64,000 nucleotides of DNA, from positions 62,001-126,000 of the forward strand of contig NZ_BDBX01000016.1 in NCBI RefSeq assembly GCF_001613205.1. Direction: 5' to 3'. Each line of letters starts with the position of its first letter. Positions within the stretch are counted from its first letter, which is position 1. A program made the translations under genes and the position numbers. The notes under the pieces were generated by a model that was not told the DNA's origin, made no database searches, and saw nothing but the letters and a program-made list of their open reading frames with translations. This DNA comes from Nocardia sienata NBRC 100364 (GTDB taxonomy: Bacteria; Actinomycetota; Actinomycetes; Mycobacteriales; Mycobacteriaceae). Below are positions 19,219 through 27,337 of this stretch, in pieces.

Positions 19219-19514
19219 TGCCGGCTCTGGCCGCCGCCCGGCGTGGTATCGGGTAGGCCGGCGCCGGCCTCCGGCCGGACCGTCACCGCCTCGTGCCCCC
19301 GGGGCCGGGCAGTACTGACGAACAGCACCGGCTGGCCCGCGTGCAGGGTGCGGTAGCCGTCGGTCTCTATGCACCGGTATTCGACGAACACCTGATCGGT
19401 TCCGTCGTCGGGTTTGATGTAGCCGAAGCCCTTCTCCGAGTCGAACCAGAAGACCCGCCCGCGTCTCCAGTCCGATCCGTCGATCCCGGGTCCGCTGAAA
19501 TCCGTAGCAGGCAT
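19215..19514 (-). CDS. Divergent cold-shock domain protein
   Basis: A 99-residue single-domain nucleic-acid-binding protein. The RNP1-like stretch is EKGFGYIKPDD, followed by QVFVEYRCI, which replaces the canonical DVFVHFSAI. An N-terminal GRVFWFD corresponds to the GTVKWFN start of the fold. The C-terminal tail is disordered. The altered RNP2 region makes it a divergent member of unknown role. Confidence 0.8.
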   Translation of the reverse strand: MPATDFSGPGIDGSDWRRGRVFWFDSEKGFGYIKPDDGTDQVFVEYRCIETDGYRTLHAGQPVLFVSTARPRGHEAVTVRPEAGAGLPDTTPGGGQSRH

Positions 19515-19627
19515 TACCAGGTCTTCTCCCTCGTCTGTGCAGGGTCGACACCACCAAAGCTACGCCCCGGCACCGCGCACGTCACGACCGCTGCCCGGGT
19601 TGCGCTCCGCACACTACTGTCTTACCG

Positions 19628-20269
19628 GTGACCGAATCCTGTTTTCTCTCTCGCACTCGCGCCGGTTACGACGCGATCGCCACTGCCTACGCGGAGCACG
19701 CCGAGGGGGAGATGGAGAAGAGGTTCTGGGACCGGGCGGTACTGACCGCTTTCGCCGAGGCGGTCGGTGATTCGGGCCCGGTGGCCGATATCGGATGCGG
19801 CCCGGGCCGGATCGCCGCTCATCTGGCGGCGCGCGGGGTCCGGGTACACGGGATCGACCTGTCCCCGGCAATGGTGGAGGTGGCACGGAGCACCCATCCG
19901 GAGATCGACTTCGAGGTGGGATCCATGACGGCGCTCGATATCCCGGACGACTCGCGGGCCGGTGTGGTGGCCTGGTATTCCCTCATCCACATCCCGCCGG
20001 CCGAACGCGGCGGTGTGCTCGCCGAATTCCGGCGGATTCTGCGTCCCGGCGGCAAACTGCTGCTGGCCTTCCAGTCGGGTACCGACATCCTGCATCTGGA
20101 CGAGGGCTACGGGCACGCCATATCGCTGGACTTCCATCGCATCTCGACCGACGAGCTCGCCGATTCCCTTACGACGATTGGGTTCACTGTCGAGTTGCGG
20201 CTCGACCGTAGCGCCGAGGACGGGGAGCGGACTACGCAGGCCTACATGATGGCGACCCGCTCGAGTTGA
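19628..20269 (+). CDS. Class I SAM-dependent methyltransferase
   Basis: A 213-residue enzyme with the AdoMet-binding motif I ADIGCGPGRIA, followed by an acidic GIDLSPAMV loop and a post-motif FRRILRPGGKLLLAF strand. The N-terminal TRAGYDAIATAYAE is common in small-molecule methyltransferases. The GTG at 19628 is the first start in frame. The substrate is unknown; it stands alone between the cold-shock gene and an AT-richer regulatory region. Confidence 0.85.
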   Translation: MTESCFLSRTRAGYDAIATAYAEHAEGEMEKRFWDRAVLTAFAEAVGDSGPVADIGCGPGRIAAHLAARGVRVHGIDLSPAMVEVARSTHPEIDFEVGSMTALDIPDDSRAGVVAWYSLIHIPPAERGGVLAEFRRILRPGGKLLLAFQSGTDILHLDEGYGHAISLDFHRISTDELADSLTTIGFTVELRLDRSAEDGERTTQAYMMATRSS

Positions 20270-20283
20270 TCGAGCCACCTTTT

Positions 20284-20411
20284 CTATCGAAAAGATCACG
20301 AATAGCATCAACTTGATAGGTATCAGGTTGATCTATTCACCCCTCGAAAGCCCTACTGCTGTGGCCTCCATCTCTACATCGAAACGATAGTTGACGGCAT
20401 CATTTCGATAG
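20284..20411. promoter_or_regulatory. Repeated motif and inverted repeats upstream of the XRE gene
   Basis: CTATCGAAA at 20284-20292 recurs inverted as TTTCGATAG at 20403-20411, with a related palindromic ATCGAAACGAT at 20378-20388. Between them a near-perfect dyad, ATCAACTTGATA (20307-20318) with TATCAGGTTGAT (20321-20332), has one mismatch. This AT-rich cluster is a likely operator array for the following regulator. Confidence 0.55.
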
Positions 20412-20425
20412 ATAACGCTGGTCAG

Positions 20426-20959
20426 GTGGTGATCAAGAAGAACCCGCTCGGCCCTACAGGCGATACTGTGCGCGCGAACGTCACGCGGTATCGCAACCGG
20501 ATGAACCTCGGCTATGCCGATCTCGCGCGCAGGCTCGAGGCCATCGGCCGGCCGATCCCGGTACTCGGTCTGTCCCGGATAGAGCGGGGTGAGCGCCGGG
20601 TGGACGTGGACGATCTGATCGCGCTCGCGGCCGCGCTCGGCGTCTCACCGACCAGCCTGCTGCTGCCGGATACCGCCGCGGCCGACGAGCATGTGGCGGC
20701 CACCGGAATCGACGGCACGGCAGCCGATCTGCTCGGCTGGCTCCGCCTGTACACGCCCTCGGCCCATATCGGTAGACCGGCCGGCGAGCGCTTCGTCCGG
20801 GACGCCATCCGGTTCATCGCCGATGCCCGGCCGCGCTGGGATATCGAAGGGCTGACCCTGGAACAGCTTCCGGGTGTCGACCATATGGAATACGCCGCCG
20901 AGATCACCGAGAAGGCACGGCTGGCGAATCCGGCAGCCGAACCCGGCCCCCGCGGGTAG
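20426..20959 (+). CDS. XRE-family helix-turn-helix transcriptional regulator
   Basis: A 177-residue DNA-binding protein. The HTH_3 domain spans about residues 17-80 with the pattern GYADLARRLEAIG ... LGLSRIERGERRVDVDDLIALAAALGVSPTSLLLP. The C-terminal part is unlike known ligand domains. Start codons are weak (GTG at 20426). The upstream cluster of repeated motifs suggests autoregulation. The first part of the gene may begin at a later start; the HTH is intact either way. Confidence 0.82.
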   Translation: MVIKKNPLGPTGDTVRANVTRYRNRMNLGYADLARRLEAIGRPIPVLGLSRIERGERRVDVDDLIALAAALGVSPTSLLLPDTAAADEHVAATGIDGTAADLLGWLRLYTPSAHIGRPAGERFVRDAIRFIADARPRWDIEGLTLEQLPGVDHMEYAAEITEKARLANPAAEPGPRG

Positions 20960-20985
20960 CGGCGGAGGCCGGGCGCGGCCGGAAG

Positions 20986-21867
20986 CTATGCGGAGTCGCT
21001 GCCACGCATCATCTCGAAAACGGGTACCGGACGCCCGGCCCGCTCGCTCGCGCTCCGCGCCCGGCGCCACAACCCCTGTGCCGCACGGGAAAGGGTGGCG
21101 TCCACGCCGACCTCGGTACTGGCATCGATGATGTGCTGCGCGCCCGCGTCCATCATCTTGAAGGCCGCGAGATCTCCCCAGCCGCCGGCCTTCGCCGCAG
21201 CGGCGTACTCGGTCATGAAGAACGGGTACGCCTCACTGGACCGCACGGCGTACGGCAGGAACTGGTCGATATCGACACCGGAGCGATCGATCAGGGCGAG
21301 CGCCTGGTCGAAGGCGAGCATCCACGGATGGAAGACGGTCAGCAGCGCCTGATAGAAGACCTGCGCCAGACCGTCGTCCACCCCGAGGTACTCCTGCGGG
21401 CTCAGCGGCCGCAGGAGTTCGGCATGGGCCTCGAAGACCTCCCGCGGTCCGCTGTAGAAGACATATGAGGCGGGGTGCGAGATATTGTCACCCGCGGACA
21501 TGAAACCGCCGGAAAGGAATTCGGCACCATGCTCCCGCACCCACGCGGCGCCCTTACGCGCGTTGTCGGGCGAATCCGAGGACAGGTTGGCGATCACCTT
21601 GCCGGGCAGACTGGAAACCGCCGGGCCGAGCACGTCGTACATCGCCGCGTAGTGGGTCAGGCTGAGCACTGTCACCTCATTGGCCTCCAGCGCTTCGGCC
21701 ACGGTCGCGGCACGTTTCGCACCTTCGGCCACCATCGCGTCGGCCTTGTCGCCGCTGCGATTCCAGACGGTGACCTCGATACCGGCGGCGAGCAACGCCC
21801 GCACCATCGCCCGGCCCATCGGCCCCAGCCCGATGACACTGACGGACCGGATCTTCTCCTGAGACAT
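20986..21867 (-). CDS. Imine reductase / 6-phosphogluconate dehydrogenase-like NAD(P)-binding protein
   Basis: A 293-residue enzyme of the beta-hydroxyacid dehydrogenase/imine reductase superfamily. The Rossmann fold begins with VIGLGPMGRAMVRALLAAG at about residues 10-28, followed by the NRSGDKAD cofactor loop and an all-helical C-terminal domain (ALTVFHPWMLAFDQAL). A catalytic residue cannot be assigned with certainty; the SGGFMSAGDNI stretch resembles imine-reductase members. The ATG at 21867 has a GAAGGA ribosome site. It is divergent from an HxlR regulator, its likely controller. Confidence 0.85.
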   Translation of the reverse strand: MSQEKIRSVSVIGLGPMGRAMVRALLAAGIEVTVWNRSGDKADAMVAEGAKRAATVAEALEANEVTVLSLTHYAAMYDVLGPAVSSLPGKVIANLSSDSPDNARKGAAWVREHGAEFLSGGFMSAGDNISHPASYVFYSGPREVFEAHAELLRPLSPQEYLGVDDGLAQVFYQALLTVFHPWMLAFDQALALIDRSGVDIDQFLPYAVRSSEAYPFFMTEYAAAAKAGGWGDLAAFKMMDAGAQHIIDASTEVGVDATLSRAAQGLWRRARSASERAGRPVPVFEMMRGSDSA

Positions 21868-22004
21868 TCGATGTCCTTCTCGGTAGTGGTTCAGCTGGTT
21901 GCGGCGCCGATACCGATGCTGGTCACGCGGGTAGAGTCGGACAAGAACGCACCTGCGGATGTGGTTGCTTACCGCCAGGTCCGTAACGACGTCAGGAGGA
22001 GAAG

Positions 22005-22349
22005 GTGGCCGGCGTGAGTGATGCGGATCACCAGGTGTGCGGTATGTCGCTCGCCATCGATGTGGTCGGTGGCAAGTGGAAACTGCACCTGATGTGGGTC
22101 CTCGGTGCGAGCCCGCAGCGATTCGGCGAGATCCGCCGGGCGCTGACGGGGGTGAGTGAGAAGGTGCTGACCGAGAATCTGCGCCAGCTCGAGGCCAGCG
22201 GCGTGGTGCGGCGAGAGGTGTACGCGGAGGTGCCGCCGCGGGTCGAATACTCGCTGACTCCGCTCGGCGAGGAGCTCGCGCAGGCGCTGCGTCCGCTCGA
22301 GGAATGGGGAGACAGGCACCGCGGCCATCTGGCCGCAGTCGCCTGCTGA
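22005..22349 (+). CDS. HxlR-family winged-helix transcriptional regulator
   Basis: A 114-residue regulator. The HxlR/MarR-like pattern is clear: a conserved Cys in the N-terminal VCGMSLAIDVVGGKWKLHLM, then FGEIRRALTGVSEKVLTENLRQLEASGVVRREVYAEVPPRVEYSLTPLG. A conserved N-terminal Cys in this family often senses electrophiles. The GTG start at 22005 follows AGGAGGAG. It is divergent from the imine-reductase-like gene with a 137-bp shared promoter region, a layout typical of local control. Confidence 0.9.
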   Translation: MAGVSDADHQVCGMSLAIDVVGGKWKLHLMWVLGASPQRFGEIRRALTGVSEKVLTENLRQLEASGVVRREVYAEVPPRVEYSLTPLGEELAQALRPLEEWGDRHRGHLAAVAC

Positions 22350-22359
22350 TCACCGGAAG

Positions 22360-22432
22360 TGGAGCCTAGGGGAATCGAACCCCTAACCCCTGCCTTGCAA
22401 AGGCAGTGCTCTGCCAATTGAGCTAAGGCCCC
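22360..22432 (-). tRNA. tRNA-Ala (anticodon TGC)
   Basis: Standard cloverleaf on the minus strand: acceptor GGGGCCT/AGGCTCC with one G-U, anticodon arm CTGCC-TTTGCAA-GGCAG, T-loop GTTCGATTC. CCA is not encoded. In mycobacteria it directly follows tRNA-Ile; here about 2.6 kb separates them. Confidence 0.96.
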
Positions 22433-22523
22433 GGGCAGCCGTGCGGCGTGAGCCGCGAGTCGCCTGCGAAACACTAGCGTTCCGGCACGGACACCGTCAA
22501 ACAAGGATACCCGCGGGCACCGA

Positions 22524-23801
22524 TCAGCGCCGCAGTGCGCCGGTCGCCTCGAACTCCGCTTCCCGGCCCTGCATCTGCTCGCGATACCAGTTCTCCCGGT
22601 GCCAGAGCATGATCCGCTCGTGCACCCGGCCGAACGGCGGGACACGGCGGAGGAACTCCACAGCGGTGATCAGTGGGATCCTGGCGATGGGGACGAGCAC
22701 GTAAGGGAAAGCCGCCGGCATCCGATAGCGGCGCCGGGTGGTGGGCAGCATGTAGAGGGCCGCATACGCCGAGTTGATCCGATAGTTGTAGTGCGCCCGC
22801 AGCCGAGCCGGGCCCCGCTGCTCCGGGCGCGGAGCGAACGCGGCGGGATAGGACTCGATGAGTTCGGCGCCCTGGGCACCGGAGTCGTAGGCCCGGGCGA
22901 CCATGGTCATCGCCATAACCCGCAGCGTGTCGGCCACGGTCTCCGGATGCCAGCTCAGCCGGACGCCCAGGAGGTACCCCATGTACTTCTGGAAGTGCAG
23001 AAGCGCCCGGAACTCCGCGGGGGTCGTCTGGTAACCCAGCGCCCAGAGACCCAGCCTCGGGATCGTGCTCCCGGCGATCAGCGTGAGCAGCTGGTAGGTC
23101 TGGCTGATCGGCAGCCCCCACCGCTGAATCTCCCATTCCGGATGCCGTTTCACGCCCGCGCGCACCGAGACGTGCATGATCCGCACCTTCAAGGCGGTGG
23201 CACGCCCCGGCGAGCCCGGGCTCAGCAGTGCGCCGGGCTGGGAGACGTCCATCCAGAACCGGCAGGTTTCCAGGAAACGGCGCAACGCGCTGTCCCCGGC
23301 GTAACCACCGGCCAGCGAAAGCGGTGTGGCGACCGCGGATTCGGTGTACATCTCCAAGGTTTCCGCACCCGCGAAACTGAACAGCACCGTGCCCCAGCGC
23401 CGCCAGACCGCAGCGCCGCGTTCGACCAGTTCGGGACGAACCCAGGCGGGCACCGTCTCGAACTCGTCGAACAGCTCGCGCATGGAAGCGGGGGCGTCGG
23501 GGACCGCGTCGATACCGTCGCGCAGCGCGGTTTCCAGCAGCCGGCGGCCGTACTCACGGCCGGTCTCCCCGCGCATGACCTCCGCCACGAAGCGTTCCGC
23601 GACCGGGTCGCCGGCGAACATATCCGCGCACAGCGCCCGCGCCTGCTCGTCGGTCGGGAACAGCGCCGACCCGGTCACCGTCCGGAAGACCCGCTCGGCC
23701 CGCCTGACCGCGGGAGTCTCCCGTGCCTGCCAATAGCGGAAGGCGGCCGGACACTGCGCATCCGTCTTCGTGCCGCCCGGTGTCCCCGCTGGTATCGACA
23801 T
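22524..23801 (-). CDS. DUF2236 / oxygenase MpaB family protein (second copy)
   Basis: A 425-residue DUF2236 protein, longer than the member at 17719-18624 and only distantly similar to it. A conserved RGAAVWRRWG ... FSFAGAETLEMY region, the RIMHVSVRAGVKRHPEW stretch with candidate metal- or heme-ligand histidines, and a basic C-terminus are visible. The ATG at 23801 has a GAGGGGAG ribosome site. It is divergent from a TetR gene across a palindromic operator. The substrate is unknown. Confidence 0.82.
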   Translation of the reverse strand: MSIPAGTPGGTKTDAQCPAAFRYWQARETPAVRRAERVFRTVTGSALFPTDEQARALCADMFAGDPVAERFVAEVMRGETGREYGRRLLETALRDGIDAVPDAPASMRELFDEFETVPAWVRPELVERGAAVWRRWGTVLFSFAGAETLEMYTESAVATPLSLAGGYAGDSALRRFLETCRFWMDVSQPGALLSPGSPGRATALKVRIMHVSVRAGVKRHPEWEIQRWGLPISQTYQLLTLIAGSTIPRLGLWALGYQTTPAEFRALLHFQKYMGYLLGVRLSWHPETVADTLRVMAMTMVARAYDSGAQGAELIESYPAAFAPRPEQRGPARLRAHYNYRINSAYAALYMLPTTRRRYRMPAAFPYVLVPIARIPLITAVEFLRRVPPFGRVHERIMLWHRENWYREQMQGREAEFEATGALRR

Positions 23802-23870
23802 CGCTGCTCCCCTCACCGCGCGGCCGGCCGCCCTGGACCTGTGGCGTACCCGCGATGGCGCGCGGTCCAC

Positions 23871-23888
23871 CCATACCAATCCGTATGG
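23871..23888. promoter_or_regulatory. Candidate TetR operator
   Basis: CCATAC and its reverse complement GTATGG flank six bases, and another GTATGG lies about 20 bp downstream. The site is in the shared promoter of the divergent DUF2236 and TetR genes and is AT-rich relative to surroundings. Confidence 0.55.
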
Positions 23889-24056
23889 AAATACTGTACT
23901 TGAAGGTATGGAATTTACGCCGGAGAAATCCGCGCGTGGCCCCCGGAGACACAGACCGGGCGGCCGGCGCTCTGCCGTGATGGGCGAATACGTCGAGGCC
24001 GTCGGCCTCCTCCCCTACCATCGGAGTATGAGACCCAGCGTTGACCTGTCGAACCG

Positions 24057-24707
24057 ATGACGGCGGGTTCGTCCACGGCTTCGCACCCCGATCCATCCGG
24101 CGACCGGACGGCGCCACCACGACCCCGATCGAAAAAAGCTCGCGCCCAACAGACCCGGCGCCGGCGCACTGCCCGGTTGTCCTACGACGACTGGGTGGAC
24201 GGCGCGCTGAACCTGTTGTCCCGCGAAGGCGTCGCGGCGATCAGGATTCCGCGGTTGTGCCAGGAACTCGGCGTAACCAAGGGAAGCTTCTACTGGCATT
24301 TCGACGATATCGAACAGCTCATGGCGGCAATGGCCGACCGCTGGAGCGCGGTACAGAGCGAAACGATACGAGAGCTGGGCGGCTTCGCGGAAATTCCGGT
24401 CGAGGAACGGATCGAGAAGATGGCCGCCATGCTCGTCGACCATCGGCACTGGATCGTGGAGACCACGGTGCGGGAATGGTCGCGCAGCAACCCCAAGGTG
24501 GCCGATGCGGTACGCACCCTCGACCAGCGGGTGTTCGAAACGGTCTACCGGACGATGCTCGACCTGGGGTTCGACGAGAACCAGGCCGGGCTCCGGGCGG
24601 GCGCGATGGTCTACATCGGCCTCGGCCTGATCCACGGCCGGGACAATCTGCCGACACCGACCACCGAACAGGTGCACTCGGTCATCGAACTGCTGGCCCG
24701 GCCGTGA
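24057..24707 (+). CDS. TetR/AcrR family transcriptional regulator
   Basis: A 216-residue repressor. A Pro/Lys/Arg-rich N-terminal extension (about residues 1-38) precedes the TetR HTH (about 42-90: WVDGALNLLSREGVAAIRIPRLCQELGVTKGSFYWHFDD) and a helical ligand domain. The extension is longer than usual. It is divergent from the DUF2236 gene, the likely target. Confidence 0.9.
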   Translation: MTAGSSTASHPDPSGDRTAPPRPRSKKARAQQTRRRRTARLSYDDWVDGALNLLSREGVAAIRIPRLCQELGVTKGSFYWHFDDIEQLMAAMADRWSAVQSETIRELGGFAEIPVEERIEKMAAMLVDHRHWIVETTVREWSRSNPKVADAVRTLDQRVFETVYRTMLDLGFDENQAGLRAGAMVYIGLGLIHGRDNLPTPTTEQVHSVIELLARP

Positions 24708-24771
24708 GCACGGCGGACCCGGAGGTCACCGAGTCCGCCGGCGACGACGGAGAACGTCGCCCGGGACGAGG

Positions 24772-24879
24772 TCAGCGTGTGGTGACCTCGTGCCACAGGT
24801 CGGCGTCGTCACGCTGGCGCAGCTTGCTGATACCGACGAGAACCGCAGCGACAAGACCGATGGTGAGAACGTATTTCAT
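24772..24879 (-). CDS. DLW-39 family microprotein
   Basis: A 35-residue frame: MKYVLTIGLVAAVLVGISK, then LRQRDDADLWHEVTTR. An N-terminal hydrophobic helix plus the acidic Asp-Leu-Trp tail is the signature of the actinobacterial DLW-39 family, small membrane proteins of unknown function usually encoded beside the gyrA-proximal tRNA genes. That is where it lies here. It is below the size normally called by gene finders. Confidence 0.8.
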   Translation of the reverse strand: MKYVLTIGLVAAVLVGISKLRQRDDADLWHEVTTR

Positions 24880-24957
24880 ACTCTCGAGCCTAGTCCTGTG
24901 ACACCGGAACAGCTCAATTCCGGACCGAACGGTATCCGGGCCGGCCGGGAAACGAAC

Positions 24958-24989
24958 CAGCCCCCGAACCTCGTGAGGTTCGGGGGCTG
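24958..24989 (-). terminator. Terminator of tRNA-Ile
   Basis: A perfect 14-bp stem (arm CAGCCCCCGAACCT) has a four-base loop CGTG, 18 bases after the tRNA 3' end on the minus strand, followed by a moderately T-rich tail. Confidence 0.85.
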
Positions 24990-25007
24990 CCTGCTCTCGT
25001 ACAAGTG

Positions 25008-25081
25008 TGGGTCTAGGAGGACTTGAACCTCCGACCTCTTCGTTATCAGCGAAGCGCTCTAACCGCCTGAGCTATAGACCC
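25008..25081 (-). tRNA. tRNA-Ile (anticodon GAT)
   Basis: Cloverleaf on the minus strand with acceptor GGGTCTA/TAGACCC, anticodon arm CTTCG-CTGATAA-CGAAG, T-loop GTTCAAGTC. CCA is not encoded. It is the tRNA conserved downstream of gyrA and the DUF3566 gene. Confidence 0.96.
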
Positions 25082-25293
25082 GCGGGGCAGTCGTTCTATG
25101 TCGAGCAACCGCCGAGCACAGAGGTTACATGATTTCATGATATCAACCAAAACGGCAGGTAGACCGCTTGCAGAAACCTGGCTCGACCAGCCACAAAAGG
25201 CCGGTGACTGAGATCTGCAACGCAGGTTACGGACCGGCGAGAATACAGACATCCCGGCGCTCACGCAGCGAGAAGGCAGCATCAGCCCGCCAC

Positions 25294-25595
25294 CTACCCG
25301 CGAATCCGATCCCTTTCGTCCTCCTCCCGCAGAGCTCCGCGAATGGCGTCGAAGTCGTCGCGGTGGCGGATGTAGAACTGCATCGTGGTCGTGGACTTCT
25401 CATGACCCATCACTTTGGCGACCTTGTGCGGCGGCAGCCCTGGTCGGCCAGCATCGTGCCATAAAAGTCTCGCAGGTCATGGAACCGGAACCCACCGGCT
25501 TCCCTGAGGGCCACTTGCCGAACCGCGTGCTCGTACTGGTTGAAGACCTCCGAGGACACTTCACCATTCGTCTGGGTCCGGTGTTCGATCGACAC
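25294..25595 (-). pseudogene. Frameshifted, truncated tyrosine recombinase (integrase) C-terminus
   Basis: Read on the minus strand, the first part contains GFRFHDLRDFYGTMLADQG with the catalytic HxxR arrangement. After a one-base loss in a G run near 25440 the second frame continues LPPHKVAKVMGHEKSTTTMQFYIRH, carrying the catalytic His of the GHxxxxTT motif and the nucleophilic Tyr, then ends at 25294. The N-terminal DNA-binding half is missing. It is the remnant of an integrative element or prophage beside tRNA-Ile; no duplicated tRNA end was found. Confidence 0.82.
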
Positions 25596-25723
25596 GATGC
25601 CGACCTACCCGAGGCGACGCGGAGCAGCCCGCGACACCTGGAAACTTTTGAACTGAAACAAGTCTGGAAACTCTGGAACTGGAACAAGTACAGCGCCGGA
25701 CTGGAACTTCCTGCGCCCTTCCG

Positions 25724-25822
25724 GTCGAGCACGCCATCATCGAGAACGATCCGGACAACGAGTCCCTGCGAGCGCAAGCTCAGCGGCTGGTCGAGGCCCT
25801 CCGCCGTGAGCCCGTCGCGTGA
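25724..25822 (+). pseudogene. Possible gene fragment of unknown family
   Basis: A short frame (VEHAIIENDPDNESLRAQAQ then RLVEALRREPVA, then stop) has the regular charged-helical look and codon use of a real protein C-terminus but no start or upstream frame. It may be a decayed cargo gene of the same element as the integrase. Confidence 0.3.
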
Positions 25823-25829
25823 ACGCCGG

Positions 25830-26400
25830 GGAGTCATCGCCCGAACTGTTAGTGGGTTGCTGCCGAATTCAGCTATATAGGATCAAGAGGCGCCGGCGCT
25901 GCGCGCCGGCGCTGCACTACGGCGCGCAACGGCCCTGCTCGTACCTCACCGCCCGGCGCGCCGGTGCGTCGGCCGCACGCTGCGCCAACACCCGCCGATC
26001 CGAGATTGCCGAGTTTTCGATAACCGAGAAGTGTGGGCACGACGAGAGCCGTACCCGACCTACCTCCCGCAGTCGAGCGTGAGTCCGCTGGCTCTGTGCC
26101 CGGTCAATTGGCTGTGGTCCGGTCCCCTTGAGGTGCCATGGGGGCACAGGTTGCGGTTCGGTTCGTGGCCAGGGAACGCTCGCGCATCCGGTTCAGTTAC
26201 CCGGCCGTGGTCACTCCAGTGGCCAGCTCACCTCCGAGGCGCGGGGAGCGCGGTGCTCCTCTCGCCCGTGCCTTCCCGCTGGTAAAGCACACAGTTTCAG
26301 CCCAGCGATGCAATAGTGTGACCACAAAAGTGACCCATAACACTGTGAACCCGCGACGGCTTTGGTAACTTCATTGCAGGACTTCAAAGGAAGTCCGATT
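25830..26400. other. Non-coding part of the degraded island
   Basis: No supported gene is visible. It contains a GC hairpin (GCGCCGGCG arms near 25892-25914) and, at 26379-26396, the small hairpin GGACTTC-AAAG-GAAGTCC. Base composition is less GC-biased than the conserved flanks, consistent with foreign or decaying DNA. Confidence 0.4.
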
Positions 26401-26406
26401 AGCCTT

Positions 26407-26435
26407 CAGCCCTGCGGCCCCACGTCGCGGGGCTG
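26407..26435 (-). terminator. Hairpin downstream of the DUF3800 gene
   Basis: A 10-bp stem, CAGCCCTGCG with CGCGGGGCTG (one G-U), lies 9 bases after the DUF3800 stop on the minus strand. It plausibly ends that transcript. Confidence 0.55.
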
Positions 26436-26443
26436 TCGTGCAT

Positions 26444-27145
26444 CTATGGCACCCACAGGTGCCGGCTCGTGACCAGAGGCTCTACAGTCGACCAGAGCAG
26501 CTCGTTGGCCTTCTTTGCGCGCACATCCGTGATCGTGGTGTAGTTCATCCGGTAATGCAAGTAGCAGACCAGGTCGGCTGCTTGGACGAGTCGGCTGTCG
26601 TATGACGGCGCAAAGTGGATGGTATCGGCGATGTTGGTCAATTTTTTACCCCAAGGACCGCTGCCGATGTGCTGATACTCCCAGAGGCTCTTCCGATGGG
26701 TATCGTGGTCGCCGACCTCGTCCGCAATCACCAAAATGGGCTGACGTTGCGTCTTGGCGTACACGTTCAACCGCTGCAGAAGGTGCTCGAGGACAGCCCG
26801 GTGTGGATGCCATGGCTCTTCGTACCGAGCCACAAGCTTCTTCCGGTCGACACCCCTGAGCATCACTTTGAGATTCCGCGTCGCCGCAAGCGCCGCTAGT
26901 GCCGCTTGGTACACGCTGATTCGCGCGCGAACCAACGGAGCCATCTCAGCCCAATCACCCTTGCCCTGGACCATGTCGTTTCCGTGTAACTCAGCGCGAG
27001 CGTCAACTGGCCATTTGCCAGCCGCATCTGACACCACCTGGTCCAAACGGGATGCAAGATCTAGCACTTCGTCCGACGGACAGATGACGGCCGAAATCCA
27101 ATACACGCCTTTGTCGTACGACTCGTCTAGGTATGCCAAGAGCAC
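26444..27145 (-). CDS. DUF3800 domain-containing protein
   Basis: A 233-residue protein with the DUF3800 signatures: an N-terminal LAYLDESYD strand, an ADEVGDHD acidic motif in the middle and a C-terminal RLVQAADLVCYLHYR. These acidic positions suggest an RNase H-like metal-dependent nuclease fold, but the activity is unproven. DUF3800 genes are frequent on mobile elements and in defence islands, and this one sits in the integrase-marked insertion between the DUF3566 gene and tRNA-Ile. The start is a GTG at 27145. Confidence 0.82.
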   Translation of the reverse strand: MLLAYLDESYDKGVYWISAVICPSDEVLDLASRLDQVVSDAAGKWPVDARAELHGNDMVQGKGDWAEMAPLVRARISVYQAALAALAATRNLKVMLRGVDRKKLVARYEEPWHPHRAVLEHLLQRLNVYAKTQRQPILVIADEVGDHDTHRKSLWEYQHIGSGPWGKKLTNIADTIHFAPSYDSRLVQAADLVCYLHYRMNYTTITDVRAKKANELLWSTVEPLVTSRHLWVP

Positions 27146-27199
27146 CCGGTAAGTATCGCATCAACCATAGACATGATCGATCAAACGAGAACCCCGAGG

Positions 27200-27337
27200 A
27201 TGAACAACCAGGATTCCGAATCCGCGACCTTCGGCCGCGTGACCCTGAGCGATGGTGGCCTGCATTGTGATCCCGCGCCACTCACAACTCGAGAGCGCCG
27301 ATGGCGTCCCTACGGGATCAGCTTCGCTGACTCTTGA
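27200..27337 (+). CDS. Possible 45-residue ORF divergent from DUF3800
   Basis: ATG at 27200 opens a frame reading MNNQDSESATFGRVTLSDGG and ending WRPYGISFADS. Codon use is similar to real genes here and it lies head-to-head with the DUF3800 gene, 54 bp apart. I do not recognise it; a small partner protein or a random frame are both possible. No other gene is seen between 27146 and 27506. Confidence 0.3.
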   Translation: MNNQDSESATFGRVTLSDGGLHCDPAPLTTRERRWRPYGISFADS

